This document shows, in pieces, positions 33,958 to 43,608 of a stretch of 64,000 nucleotides of DNA. Under the pieces are notes generated by a model that was not told the origin of the DNA, ran no database searches, and saw nothing but the letters and a program-made list of their open reading frames with translations. Location of the stretch: the NCBI RefSeq assembly GCF_000379665.1, contig NZ_KB903371.1, forward strand, positions 1 through 64,000, written 5' to 3'. The stretch is from Butyricimonas synergistica DSM 23225. Lineage in GTDB: Bacteria > Bacteroidota > Bacteroidia > Bacteroidales > Marinifilaceae. How positions within the stretch are numbered: position 1 is the first letter of the stretch; every line of letters starts with the position of its first letter. The position numbers were made by a program, and so were the translations under genes.

Positions 33958-35502
33958 ATGAGAAAACAACAGATCATCATATTAGGGATTGTGTTTGGCA
34001 TTTCTTTGCTGGGATTAGTTATCTTGCAGGCGAGTTATTTCCAGACGGCTTACGATGTGAAAAGGGAGCAATTCTTTTTCACCGTGAATCGGGCTATGGA
34101 TAAGATCGTCGATTATATCCGCCAGAAAGAAGAGTCGGGGAGAATTGTGCAAGACCAGAATCTGTTGGAAGCGAAAAAACGGGGAATAGCGATAAACGCA
34201 CCTATGTATATAGACCCGAAACGCCCGATCCCGTCGAAGAATGACCGTGCCTTGATGCTAGGGGCGACGCTGGCGTCGGTAGATGACAATTCGGACGTGC
34301 AGGACGTGAGCGAGTTCATGGGGAGTAAGTTCAAGGAAGATAATCTGGCGACCTCTATTTCTAAATTGCAGCAGGCGATCAAAGAACGCACGGGAGAGAA
34401 TTATAAGTTCGTGCCCGAGGGAAGGGAAGACAGGCACCTGATTGAGGGACGGGTGGATTTGGATAACTTGTATGGTTTTATCGGCAACACGTTAAAGGAC
34501 GCGGGTGTTAGTTCCCGTTTCGAGTTCGGTATCAAGGAAGAAGGGAAATTTATTTTGAGTTCCAGAGATTTCTTGAACCAAACGTCTAATGATCTCACTT
34601 TTAATCGGCAAATATTCCCGGGCGAGGGTAATTCTGCCATATTATATTTGAAGTTCCCTGATGCATCTTCCGATACTTCCGGTTCGATTTGGATGGTATT
34701 GCCGGGATTGATTATCACGGTGATGATTGTTTTCTGTGCCGTTTTCTGCCTAATTGTCATTGTGCGACAGAAGAAATTGTCCGTGATCAAGAATGATTTC
34801 ATCAATAATATGACACACGAGTTCAAAACGCCTATTGCAACGATTTCTTTGGCAGCCCAAATGTTGAAAGATGGTGCGGTGACGAATACGCCGGAATCGG
34901 TAGACCGGGTGGCAACGATCATTCGGGACGAGAGTAAACGCTTGACTTTCCAGGTGGAACGTGTGTTGCAAACCGCTTTGTTTACGGAAACCCGGATGAA
35001 GTTGAAACTGAAGAATATTAATATGAATCAGTTGATCGAGGATTTGTTGCCTAAATTTAGTTTGCGCGTGGAAGACAAAGGCGGGAAGTTCTCGGCTTAC
35101 CTTGAGGCAGAGCAAGATGAAGTGCTTGCTGATGAGGTACATATAACTAACGTAATCTCTAATTTGGTGGATAATGCTATAAAATATTGCGTAAAATCAC
35201 CAGAAATAACCATTTATACTCGTAATAAAGATAAAGAAATTGTAATAAGTGTGATCGATAATGGCATAGGAATTGCTAAGAAAGATCAGAAGCTAATCTT
35301 CGAACGATTCTATCGGGTGTCCACGGGAAATTTGCATGATGTGAAAGGTTTCGGCTTGGGACTGTCATACGTGAAAAAAATCGTTGAGGCTCACGGTGGA
35401 AGGATTGACGTGGAAAGCTCCTTGGATAAAGGTAGCTGTTTTGACATTATTTTACCATTAACTGTGAAAAAGCAAAAGATAAAGAGAACTTTATTTTTCT
35501 AA
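33958..35502 (+). CDS. rprX: Sensor histidine kinase, RprX-like
   Basis: A 514-residue membrane kinase with an N-terminal helix (about 7-27), a periplasmic domain of about 220 residues, a second helix (about 247-270), HisKA with phospho-acceptor His287 (NMTHEFKTPIATIS) and HATPase with NLVDNAIKY, DNGIGI and GFGLGLSYV. The response-regulator gene follows after 75 bases. The pair matches RprX/RprY of Bacteroides in order and domain content; I use the symbol on that basis. Confidence 0.9.
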   Translation: MRKQQIIILGIVFGISLLGLVILQASYFQTAYDVKREQFFFTVNRAMDKIVDYIRQKEESGRIVQDQNLLEAKKRGIAINAPMYIDPKRPIPSKNDRALMLGATLASVDDNSDVQDVSEFMGSKFKEDNLATSISKLQQAIKERTGENYKFVPEGREDRHLIEGRVDLDNLYGFIGNTLKDAGVSSRFEFGIKEEGKFILSSRDFLNQTSNDLTFNRQIFPGEGNSAILYLKFPDASSDTSGSIWMVLPGLIITVMIVFCAVFCLIVIVRQKKLSVIKNDFINNMTHEFKTPIATISLAAQMLKDGAVTNTPESVDRVATIIRDESKRLTFQVERVLQTALFTETRMKLKLKNINMNQLIEDLLPKFSLRVEDKGGKFSAYLEAEQDEVLADEVHITNVISNLVDNAIKYCVKSPEITIYTRNKDKEIVISVIDNGIGIAKKDQKLIFERFYRVSTGNLHDVKGFGLGLSYVKKIVEAHGGRIDVESSLDKGSCFDIILPLTVKKQKIKRTLFF

Positions 35503-35577
35503 TTTCGTATATTTTTTCAGACAAATTAGAAAAGAGAATGATTAAAATCAACACGAATTATTAAAAACAACATAGCT

Positions 35578-36267
35578 ATGGATGAGAAAATTAAAATTTT
35601 ATTAGCAGAAGACGATACCAATTTGGGTATGCTTCTTAAGGAATATTTGAGAGCTAAAGGGTTTGAAACCGTTTTATGTGAAGATGGAGAAATTGCGTAT
35701 GAAACGTTCTTGAATGCACCGTTTGATATTTGCATTTTTGACGTGATGATGCCGAAAAAAGATGGGTTTACTCTCGCGAAGGAAGTAAGACAAATCAATA
35801 GCGAAATTCCAATTATTTTCTTGACGGCTAAATCAATGAAAGAGGACGTGTTGGAAGGCTTCAAACTGGGTGCCGACGATTATATGAGCAAACCTTTCAG
35901 TATGGAAGAATTGTTGCTTCGTATCGAGGCTGTGTTGAGAAGATCAACCGGATTGAAACCCGAAGACGAGCAGGAAATTTTCAAGATTGGTAAATTGACA
36001 TTCAATTCCAAGAAACAAACTTTGTTTGATGGCGAGGAAGAACAAAAGCTGACCACGAAAGAATCAGAGTTACTTCGTTTGTTGTGCTTGAATGTAAACA
36101 AAGTGCTGGAAAGAAATTACGCTTTGAAGAACATCTGGGCTGATGACAATTATTTTAATGCCAGAAGCATGGATGTTTATATCACCAAGTTGCGTAAACA
36201 TTTGAAGAAAGATCCGTCAGTGGAAATCATCAATGTTCATGGAAAAGGATATAAGTTGATTCTTTGA
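35578..36267 (+). CDS. rprY: OmpR-family response regulator, RprY-like
   Basis: A 229-residue regulator with a receiver (acidic pair in LAEDDTN, phospho-acceptor Asp55 in CIFDVMMPKKDG, Lys in MSKPFSMEE) and a winged-helix DNA-binding domain ending MDVYITKLRKHLKK and VHGKGYKLIL. It acts with the kinase encoded just upstream. A strong terminator closes the operon. Confidence 0.93.
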   Translation: MDEKIKILLAEDDTNLGMLLKEYLRAKGFETVLCEDGEIAYETFLNAPFDICIFDVMMPKKDGFTLAKEVRQINSEIPIIFLTAKSMKEDVLEGFKLGADDYMSKPFSMEELLLRIEAVLRRSTGLKPEDEQEIFKIGKLTFNSKKQTLFDGEEEQKLTTKESELLRLLCLNVNKVLERNYALKNIWADDNYFNARSMDVYITKLRKHLKKDPSVEIINVHGKGYKLIL

Positions 36268-36286
36268 TAAGGTCATTAGATAAAAT

Positions 36287-36318
36287 AAGCGCTTCCGGTA
36301 ACGGGAGCGCTTTTTTTT
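36287..36318 (+). terminator. Terminator after rprY
   Basis: AAGCGCTTCC and GGGAGCGCTT (wobble-tolerant) pair around a six-base loop and are followed by eight Ts. It lies 19 bases after the stop codon. Confidence 0.88.
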
Positions 36319-36365
36319 GTGGAAATTTGTTTTGTTTGCCGGTTACGACTTTTCTTGATTTTTTG

Positions 36366-36506
36366 TACCTTTGCACCCGCAAAAATGAAGAAGTATAGTT
36401 AATGAAACATATGAGGTATTCTGATAATCATGTATTTATCCCTTCTCGATTAACCTTTGCCAACTTGTGGGGTGGTGAATGGAGAATACCTAGTTGCTGC
36501 ATCTAA
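36366..36506 (+). promoter_or_regulatory. Leader of the efflux operon with -7 box and a small open frame
   Basis: TACCTTTG (36366-36373) fits the -7 element, without a well-spaced TTTG. The leader to the efflux gene is about 180 bases and holds a 34-codon open frame (36402-36506, ATG to TAA) ending in Cys-Cys-Ile. It may be a leader peptide or chance; there is no clear ribosome site. Confidence 0.3.
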
Positions 36507-36555
36507 TCTTTTCGATTTTCTTTCATTATATTTCATAATTCATAAATAAAAACGT

Positions 36556-37875
36556 ATGGACAAGTTATTTGTGTTCATAACGATGTTCTGTGTGTCGTTA
36601 TGGACAGGGGGTGTGTATGCCCAAAATGCAAGTGGGCGGGTGATCACTATCGAGGAAATGTTTTCTCTCGCGGATCGAAATGCCAAGGTATTATATCCAT
36701 TTGCCACTCTGATAGAGGAGTCAAGTCAAAATGTAAAAACGGCTAAAAGTGCCCGTCTTCCCGATGTGGAGGCGTCTATTTCCGCAAGTTTCTTGGGTAA
36801 CGGTGTTTTGCTGGATCGTGATTTTTCAAATTCAACAAAGGCTCCCATGCCGCATTTCGGGAATAATTTTGCTTTGGAAGTATCCCAGGTGATATACGCG
36901 GGGGGAGTGGTAAACCGTGGAATCGAGATTAGTAAGCTGCAGGAAAAGATGGTTGGCCTTTCCCTGGAAAATGAGCGGGATAAACTGCGGTTTATGCTGG
37001 TGGGGTATTATCTTGACCTATTTAAACAAAGAAATCTTCTTCGGGTTTACGAGCAGAATATCGAGTTGACCCGTCAAGTTCTTGTCGATATTAAGGCAAA
37101 ACATACAGAAGGTGTAGCTTTGAGAAATGATGTGACAAGGTACGAACTTCAACTTTCAAATCTGGAATTGACTTGTACTCAAATCCGTAATTTTATTGCT
37201 ATTTTGAATAATAATTTGGTAACGATCCTGGGATTGCCCCGTGAAACAAACGTGGAGCCGGACACTACTCTCGTGTCCCGTTTTATGCCGCTCGATGAGG
37301 CGGGACATTGGACGGGACAGGCTTTACGGCATTCACTTTCGTTGCGGCAGAGTCTTTTGACTGTGGAGATGAACAAGCAGCAGGAACGAGTGGCTCAATC
37401 GGAGATGCTTCCCAAGATTGCTTTTTTCGCGAGTAATCATTTTGACGGTCCGATCACGATAGAGGTGCCGCCTATTGACAAGAATTTTAATTATTGGTAC
37501 GTGGGAGTAGGGGTAAAATATAATATCGCATCGCTTTACAAATCGAATAAATCCCTTAAACGTAGCCGGCTTACGACTCGCCGGGCTCTACAGCAATATG
37601 ATGACGCGAAAGAACAAACGGAACTTGCCGTGAAGGCGGATTATATCAGGTACATGGAAGCGCACGAGCAATTGAATACACAAATTAAGAATGTTGAGTT
37701 GGCTAACCAGAATTACGCGATCGTAAATAACCGGTACAAGAATGATATGGCGCTTATAACCGATATGCTTGACGCAAGTGCTGCCAAGTTGTCGGCGGAA
37801 CAGCAATTGGTGAATGCCCGCATCAATATTATTTACCATTATTATAAACTTCTCTATGTATCAGGAACACTTTAA
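36556..37875 (+). CDS. TolC-family outer-membrane efflux protein
   Basis: A 439-residue protein with a signal peptide (to about residue 22, GGVYAQ) and the two long helical repeats of TolC-type channels, seen as SLADRNAKVL, VSQVIYAGG and QSLLTVEMNKQQERVAQSEM. It forms the outer duct of a tripartite pump whose adaptor and inner-membrane parts follow after 11 and 4 bases. Substrate unknown; drugs, bile salts or fatty acids are typical for such EmrAB-like systems. Confidence 0.92.
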   Translation: MDKLFVFITMFCVSLWTGGVYAQNASGRVITIEEMFSLADRNAKVLYPFATLIEESSQNVKTAKSARLPDVEASISASFLGNGVLLDRDFSNSTKAPMPHFGNNFALEVSQVIYAGGVVNRGIEISKLQEKMVGLSLENERDKLRFMLVGYYLDLFKQRNLLRVYEQNIELTRQVLVDIKAKHTEGVALRNDVTRYELQLSNLELTCTQIRNFIAILNNNLVTILGLPRETNVEPDTTLVSRFMPLDEAGHWTGQALRHSLSLRQSLLTVEMNKQQERVAQSEMLPKIAFFASNHFDGPITIEVPPIDKNFNYWYVGVGVKYNIASLYKSNKSLKRSRLTTRRALQQYDDAKEQTELAVKADYIRYMEAHEQLNTQIKNVELANQNYAIVNNRYKNDMALITDMLDASAAKLSAEQQLVNARINIIYHYYKLLYVSGTL

Positions 37876-37886
37876 AATATACTATT

Positions 37887-38921
37887 ATGAATAGAAAAAC
37901 TAGAAAAATCGTTTCAAATACTATTGTTGTTATTGTTATATTGATCGTGTTTGCCGGGGTATGTACCCGTTTCTTTCATTTCGGGACGGTCGAATACACG
38001 GATAATGCACAAGTACGCCAACATATTGTGCCTGTTAATAGTCGTATTCAGGGATTTGTTAAGAATGTTTATTTTGATGAATACCAGCAGGTGCACAAAG
38101 GAGATACGTTGGTATTGATTGAGGAGGCGGAGTTTGTGCTTCGGTTGGCTCAAGCGGAAGCCGATTATCAGAATGCGATTTCGGGGAAGCATATCGTTTC
38201 TACCGGGGTGAGTACGACTCAAAATAATGTTGCCGTTTCGGATGCAAGTCTTCAGGAGGCGAAGATATTGTTGGATAACGCGGAGCGTGATTACAAGAGA
38301 TTTAAGAATCTTTTGGAACAGGATGCGGTAACCCGCCAGCAATATGATAAAATGGAAACGGCTTATTTGGCAGCTAAAGCAAGGTATGAATTGCTTTCCC
38401 GGCAAAAGAAGTCGGCTTCGCTAGTTACTCTGGAACAAACCCGGCGTTTGGAACAGACTGAGGCGGGAATAAAACTTGCCGAAGCGGCTCTTTCTCTTGC
38501 CCGGTTGAATCTTTCGTACACGGTGATTATAGCCCCGTGTGATGGTATTACCGGACGGAAAAATATTCAGGAGGGACAACTTGTGCAACCCGGACAGACG
38601 TTGCTGAACGTGATTGACGAGAACGATAAGTGGATTGTGGCTAATTACAAGGAGACGCAGACCCTTCATATTGCTCCGGATTATGTTGTCGATATACAGG
38701 TTGATGCTTTACCTGATATTACATTCAAAGGGGTTGTGCGTTCTGTTTCTCAAGCCACGGGAGCTTCACTCTCGCTTTTGCCGCAAGATAATTCGGCAGG
38801 GAATTTTGTAAAGGTGGAACAACGTATTCCCGTGAAAATTGAATTCACGAAAGATAATGATCCGCGGGATCTTCGTCGCCTTCGTGCCGGGATGAATGTT
38901 CAATGTTTCGTAAATTATTGA
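37887..38921 (+). CDS. HlyD/EmrA-type membrane fusion protein
   Basis: A 344-residue periplasmic adaptor anchored by one N-terminal helix (about 9-28). After it come EYTDNAQVRQHIVPVNSRI with the lipoyl half-motif, a coiled-coil hairpin (about 75-200), the second lipoyl half with SYTVIIAPCDGITGRKN, and a beta-barrel domain. The DNAQ segment is typical of EmrA. It joins the TolC-like channel with the MFS pump of the same operon. Confidence 0.93.
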   Translation: MNRKTRKIVSNTIVVIVILIVFAGVCTRFFHFGTVEYTDNAQVRQHIVPVNSRIQGFVKNVYFDEYQQVHKGDTLVLIEEAEFVLRLAQAEADYQNAISGKHIVSTGVSTTQNNVAVSDASLQEAKILLDNAERDYKRFKNLLEQDAVTRQQYDKMETAYLAAKARYELLSRQKKSASLVTLEQTRRLEQTEAGIKLAEAALSLARLNLSYTVIIAPCDGITGRKNIQEGQLVQPGQTLLNVIDENDKWIVANYKETQTLHIAPDYVVDIQVDALPDITFKGVVRSVSQATGASLSLLPQDNSAGNFVKVEQRIPVKIEFTKDNDPRDLRRLRAGMNVQCFVNY

Positions 38922-38925
38922 TGAT

Positions 38926-40623
38926 ATGCATGACCATAGTAAGTTTTCGTTAGCTTTCATGCGTGATTTTGTCCCGGAAAAACTTCGCCCTTGGATCATG
39001 GTTCTCATTGCCGTTGTTTTCCAATTTTCGGGCGGCGTGTATCTGGCGGTTGTAAGCGAGATGGGGGGAGCGCTTGCCTTGAAGCAGGAGGATATTATGA
39101 TGGCGGGGTATGCCTCTATGGTAAGCATGGCTCTTTCCTTTGCTATTCTGTTCCGGCTTAAATTCCGGTTCCCGCCACGAACATCATTATCGGTTTGTGC
39201 TGTCGTTATAATCCTTGCTAATTTAATTTGTCTGAATACCGGAAACGTGGTGGTGCTGGTGCTCGTGAGTTTTATCGCGGGATTTTTTCGTATGTGGGGG
39301 ACATTTGAATGTAATTCGTCGTTGCAGCTTTGGATTACTCCCAAGAGGGACTTGTCGATATTTTTTTGTTATATTTTCCTTATGGTGAATGCTTGCATTC
39401 AGCTTTCGGGCCTGACAACTGTGCATATTGCCACGTGGATTAACTGGCAGTATATGCATTGGTTTGTTATTGCGCTGTTACTTGGTGTGATTATTTTTGT
39501 GCTTGTCGGTTTTCGTGATGATCGTTTGATGAAATATTTGCCTCTCTACGGGATTGATTGGCTTGGTGGGGTTCTTTGGGGGATCACCGTGTTGGCTATC
39601 GTGTTCGTGGGCGTGTATGGAGAACATTACGACTGGTTTGCCTCTCCTCATATCCGGACGGCTTCGTTTATAGCGGTGGTTTCTCTTTTGTTCAATATAT
39701 CGAGAGCGTTGGTTATCCGTCATCCTTATATCGATTTGTCGATTTGGACGTATCGACCCATGTGGTTGACGTTTGTGCTTTATATTGTCATTGATTTTTT
39801 GTTGGCTCCCCAGCACGTGTTGGAACATATCTTTATGGAAGGAATTTTGGGATACGATGCCCTGCATTTGATTTCGCTGAATTGGATGGTTTTGTTGGGA
39901 ATCGTAGCCGGAGGGGTTTTCACGTATTATACTTTTGCTCTCCGGAAATGGGGATACAAGCGGATGTTGGTTTTTGCCATGTCGTGTATTACCGCTTATC
40001 TGCTGGTGTTTTATTTTTATCTAGATTATAATCTCCCCAAAGAAGCGTTGTATTTGCCTGTTTTTCTGCGAGGGGTGGGATATGTCGTCGTGGCGATCTG
40101 TTTCCTGACAGCCCTATCGGGAAGCGTGCCTTTTCGTGTATTCTTTCACGCGGTTACCACTCAAACGCTTGTTAGTGCCACTTTGGGTGGAGTGATCGGC
40201 AACGCCCTCCTGGGACGGATATTGAATGTTGTGGTGACAAAAAATACGATGTTGTTGAGTGGGGAGCTTGACAGCGTGCATACGACGGCAACAGGAATCC
40301 CTTTGCCTCAGTTGTATGGTATTGTGCGGCAGCAGGCTATGATGGTTTCCATGAAAGAGATTTTTGGTTGGTTGGTATTGTTGTCTTTAGCTTGTTTGGG
40401 TGTGTTTATATTGAAAGGAAGTAGCTTGCGAATGGGAAATATTATTCATCCTAAATTCAGTACAATTCGCAAATTGATAAAACATGAGCTTCGGTTAGAC
40501 CGGATATTTGTCACGAGGCGTTTGTTTTCGGTCGGTCGTAAATTGTGGTTGTTGGTGATAATTTCTGTTGGAATGACCCTTGTAATAGACAATTGTATTA
40601 CCTTTGTATGTAGAAATGTATAA
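38926..40623 (+). CDS. MFS-type inner-membrane efflux transporter, EmrB-like
   Basis: A 565-residue protein with about 14 hydrophobic segments, the number seen in the DHA2 group of the major facilitator superfamily. The usual DHA2 motifs are poorly conserved, for example the region FRMWGTFECNSSLQLW. A cytoplasmic C-terminal tail-like stretch (about 505-540) is followed by one last hydrophobic helix. Its start is 4 bases after the adaptor stop, so the pump is encoded as channel-adaptor-transporter. Confidence 0.85.
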   Translation: MHDHSKFSLAFMRDFVPEKLRPWIMVLIAVVFQFSGGVYLAVVSEMGGALALKQEDIMMAGYASMVSMALSFAILFRLKFRFPPRTSLSVCAVVIILANLICLNTGNVVVLVLVSFIAGFFRMWGTFECNSSLQLWITPKRDLSIFFCYIFLMVNACIQLSGLTTVHIATWINWQYMHWFVIALLLGVIIFVLVGFRDDRLMKYLPLYGIDWLGGVLWGITVLAIVFVGVYGEHYDWFASPHIRTASFIAVVSLLFNISRALVIRHPYIDLSIWTYRPMWLTFVLYIVIDFLLAPQHVLEHIFMEGILGYDALHLISLNWMVLLGIVAGGVFTYYTFALRKWGYKRMLVFAMSCITAYLLVFYFYLDYNLPKEALYLPVFLRGVGYVVVAICFLTALSGSVPFRVFFHAVTTQTLVSATLGGVIGNALLGRILNVVVTKNTMLLSGELDSVHTTATGIPLPQLYGIVRQQAMMVSMKEIFGWLVLLSLACLGVFILKGSSLRMGNIIHPKFSTIRKLIKHELRLDRIFVTRRLFSVGRKLWLLVIISVGMTLVIDNCITFVCRNV

Positions 40624-40658
40624 CTAATGCTGTTTTGGCAGCTATAATTTTAATAAAG

Positions 40659-41090
40659 ATGAAAATAGCGATAGCATGTGACCATGCCGGTTACGAGTAC
40701 AAGGAACGATTAGTGAAATATCTTCAGGAAAGAGGTCACGAGGTAAAAGATTTCGGTGCTTTTTCTGCCGAGAGTATGGATTATCCGGATACGGCTCATC
40801 CGATGGCTTCTGCTGTTGAGTCGGGAGAATACGAGAAAGGGATTGCTATTTGCGGAAGTGGTAACGGTATCTCGATGACAGCCAACAAGCACCAGGGAAT
40901 TCGTTGCGCTTTGTGTTGGAATATGGAGATTGCCGCTTTGGCTCGTCAACACAACAATGCTAACGTGGTTGGTCTGCCCGCCCGTTTTATTGCTTACGAG
41001 GAAGCTCAAAATATAGTAGATACTTTCCTCGTAACGGATTTCGAGGGAGGACGTCACCAGAGAAGGATTGACAAGATACCGGTGAAGTAA
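40659..41090 (+). CDS. rpiB: Ribose 5-phosphate isomerase B
   Basis: Interconverts ribulose and ribose 5-phosphate in the pentose phosphate pathway. The 143-residue product has ACDHAGYEYKE at the front, the GICGSGNGISM phosphate loop-like segment followed by NKHQGIRCALC, and the HNNANVVGLPAR segment, all conserved in RpiB. I chose ATG 40659, at the start of the first beta-strand. Confidence 0.96.
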   Translation: MKIAIACDHAGYEYKERLVKYLQERGHEVKDFGAFSAESMDYPDTAHPMASAVESGEYEKGIAICGSGNGISMTANKHQGIRCALCWNMEIAALARQHNNANVVGLPARFIAYEEAQNIVDTFLVTDFEGGRHQRRIDKIPVK

Positions 41091-41102
41091 TTCTGTGATT
41101 AA

Positions 41103-41161
41103 ATGATTTCCGATTCAGTGATTATAGGTTCATTAAAAACAATCACTCGATCGGAAATCAT
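41103..41161. terminator. Bidirectional terminator between rpiB and maeB
   Basis: Arms of 21 bases (ATGATTTCCGATTCAGTGATT and its near-complement) pair except for a two-base internal loop, around a 17-base loop. It lies between convergent genes. Confidence 0.75.
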
Positions 41162-41176
41162 AAAATTGTCAAGTCA

Positions 41177-43450
41177 TCAGATTCTGCACATATCCACCGG
41201 CATTTCTTTCTGTGCATCTGTCACGGCGAGGGTGGTCATGTAAACAATATCTCTTACACTACATCCCATTTGTAATATATGTACGGGTTTGTTCAAGCCT
41301 AGCAGGACGGGACCGATGATTTCGTTGTTCCCGAGTTCTTGCAGCACGCCCAAGGCAATACTTCCGGAGCTGAGGTTCGGGAAAATGATCGTGTTCACAT
41401 CCTTGTTTGCCAACGGGGAGAAAGGGAAACGGGCTTGTCTGAGTTCCGTGTTGAAAGCAATGGATGCGGACATTTCACCGTCGACCAGTATTTCGGGATA
41501 TTTGCGATGCAACGTATCCACGGCTTCCTGTATCTGTGCCGGACTTCCCAGATGATATTCTCCGAAATTGGAGTATGATGTCAGTGCAATAACAGGCTCA
41601 ACGTTGAATTGTTTCACGGCTTCGTAAGTTAAGATGGTCACACATTCAAGCGTGTCAGCTGACGGGTGGCTGTTGACGGTCGTGTCGGCGAGGAAATAAG
41701 TTCCTTTTTTGTTCGTCACGATGTGCATCCCCACGGCATATTTGCAACAAGCTCTTAATCCGATAATGTCTTTGGCGGCACGCAGTACATCGTGGTAATC
41801 GGAATGTACGCCGGAGATAAAACCGTCGGCATCGCCGGATTCCACCATCATCAACCCGATGAAGTTTGAGTCTTTCATCAATTCTTTGGCTTGTTCCAGA
41901 ATAATCCCTTTACGTTGTCTTTTCTCGTAATAAGCCCGGGTGTATTGATCGATTTTCTTTGTTTCTTTAGCCGGGTCGAAAATGGTCAGCTCGGGGAGTT
42001 CCAGCTTGTATTGTTTCTGAAGGGCTTCGATCTCTTTTTTCGTACCGATAAGCACGGGATGGGCTATTTGTTCCGAAAGGATTTCTTGTACAGCCATCAA
42101 CGTTTTGATGTTGGCTCCTTCCGAGAAAACGATGCGTTTGGGATTGGTCTTCGCTTTGCGGGTCATGCGGCGCATAAGTCTTTCATCCTGTCCCATTCTT
42201 TTTTCCAGTTGGTCGCGATAGGCATCCCAATCCTCGATGTTTTTGCGGGCAACACCCGATTCCATGGCAGCCTTGGCTACGGCGGGAGCGATGTGACTAA
42301 TCAGACGGGTATCCAACGGTTTGGGAATAATGTAATCCCGTCCGAACGCGAGTGACGGATCGTTGTATGCCATTTTCACGTTTTCGGGTACGGGTTCTTT
42401 CGTGAGTTCTGCCAGCGCGTAAGTGGCTGCCAATTTCATCTCCTCGTTAATTCCCCGTGCTTGGACATCGAGGGCTCCCCGGAAAATGTAAGGAAAGCCT
42501 AGCACGTTGTTGATTTGGTTCGGGTAATCGGAACGTCCGGTGGCGAAAATGATGTCCGGGCGGCTATGAATGGCTTTGTCATAACTGATTTCCGGGTTCG
42601 GGTTTGCCAATGCGAACACGATCGGGTCTTTTGCCATACTCCGGATCATATCTTCCGTTAATATGTCCGCGACGGAAAGTCCCAGGAACATATCGGCTCC
42701 CACGAGTGCTTCGGGTAAAGTGCGTGCGGACGTTTCGACAGCGAATTCCTCTTTCTCGATATTGAGTCCGGCTCTTCCCGTGTAGATTACGCCTTTGCTG
42801 TCGCACATAATTATGTTTTCTTTCTTCACGCCTAGTGCTTTGTATAGGCGGGCGCAGGAAATAGCAGCCGCTCCGGCTCCATTGACAACAACACGAATCG
42901 AGTCGATCTTTTTCCCGTTAAACTCGAGGGCATTCAATAGCCCGGCAGCCGAAATAATGGCAGTCCCGTGTTGATCGTCGTGCATCACGGGAATATCCAG
43001 TTCTTCTTTCAGGCGGCGTTCGATCTCGAAACATTCGGGGGATTTGATGTCCTCCAGGTTGATTCCCCCGAAAGTAGGGGCGATCATTTTGACGGTTTCG
43101 ATGAATTTATCGATGTTTTTTGTATCCACTTCAATGTCGAATACATCGATGTCCGCGAATATTTTGAAAAGAAGTCCTTTGCCTTCCATGACAGGTTTGC
43201 CGGATAAGGCTCCGATGTCACCCAACCCGAGGACGGCTGTCCCGTTGGAGATGACTGCCACGAGGTTGCTCTTGGCGGTATATTTGTAGGCGTCGATCGG
43301 GTTTTTCTGAATTTCCAGACAAGGCTCGGCTACTCCCGGGGAATAGGCTAACGAGAGATCATATTGTGTGCTATGCGGCTTTGTCGGAATGACTTCTATC
43401 TTGCCGGGACGTCCCATGGCATGATAATGTAAAGCTTGTTTTTTATCCAT
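41177..43450 (-). CDS. maeB: NADP-dependent malic enzyme fused to phosphotransacetylase-like domain
   Basis: Oxidative decarboxylation of malate to pyruvate. The 757-residue protein has the malic domain (about 1-160, with SPGVAEPC and the lysine and acidic metal residues in HDDQHGTA), the NAD(P)-binding domain ([12 protein letters not shown]) and a C-terminal phosphotransacetylase-like domain (about 430-757, with [16 protein letters not shown]). That fusion is the standard MaeB layout; the C-terminal part usually serves regulation rather than transacetylation. Monocistronic. Confidence 0.96.
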   Translation of the reverse strand: MDKKQALHYHAMGRPGKIEVIPTKPHSTQYDLSLAYSPGVAEPCLEIQKNPIDAYKYTAKSNLVAVISNGTAVLGLGDIGALSGKPVMEGKGLLFKIFADIDVFDIEVDTKNIDKFIETVKMIAPTFGGINLEDIKSPECFEIERRLKEELDIPVMHDDQHGTAIISAAGLLNALEFNGKKIDSIRVVVNGAGAAAISCARLYKALGVKKENIIMCDSKGVIYTGRAGLNIEKEEFAVETSARTLPEALVGADMFLGLSVADILTEDMIRSMAKDPIVFALANPNPEISYDKAIHSRPDIIFATGRSDYPNQINNVLGFPYIFRGALDVQARGINEEMKLAATYALAELTKEPVPENVKMAYNDPSLAFGRDYIIPKPLDTRLISHIAPAVAKAAMESGVARKNIEDWDAYRDQLEKRMGQDERLMRRMTRKAKTNPKRIVFSEGANIKTLMAVQEILSEQIAHPVLIGTKKEIEALQKQYKLELPELTIFDPAKETKKIDQYTRAYYEKRQRKGIILEQAKELMKDSNFIGLMMVESGDADGFISGVHSDYHDVLRAAKDIIGLRACCKYAVGMHIVTNKKGTYFLADTTVNSHPSADTLECVTILTYEAVKQFNVEPVIALTSYSNFGEYHLGSPAQIQEAVDTLHRKYPEILVDGEMSASIAFNTELRQARFPFSPLANKDVNTIIFPNLSSGSIALGVLQELGNNEIIGPVLLGLNKPVHILQMGCSVRDIVYMTTLAVTDAQKEMPVDMCRI

Positions 43451-43608
43451 TTTATTAATGTTCTTACTTGTTTTAATCGAGTGTAAAACTATTTAGACTT
43501 AATCGAATAACAAGATGTTAAATGTTAATAAAAAGTTAAAGTTTAAATATTAATCGAGGTTAAAAGAAGTTATTATTAATTTAGGCTATTGTAAAATAGG
43601 CAAGCTAG

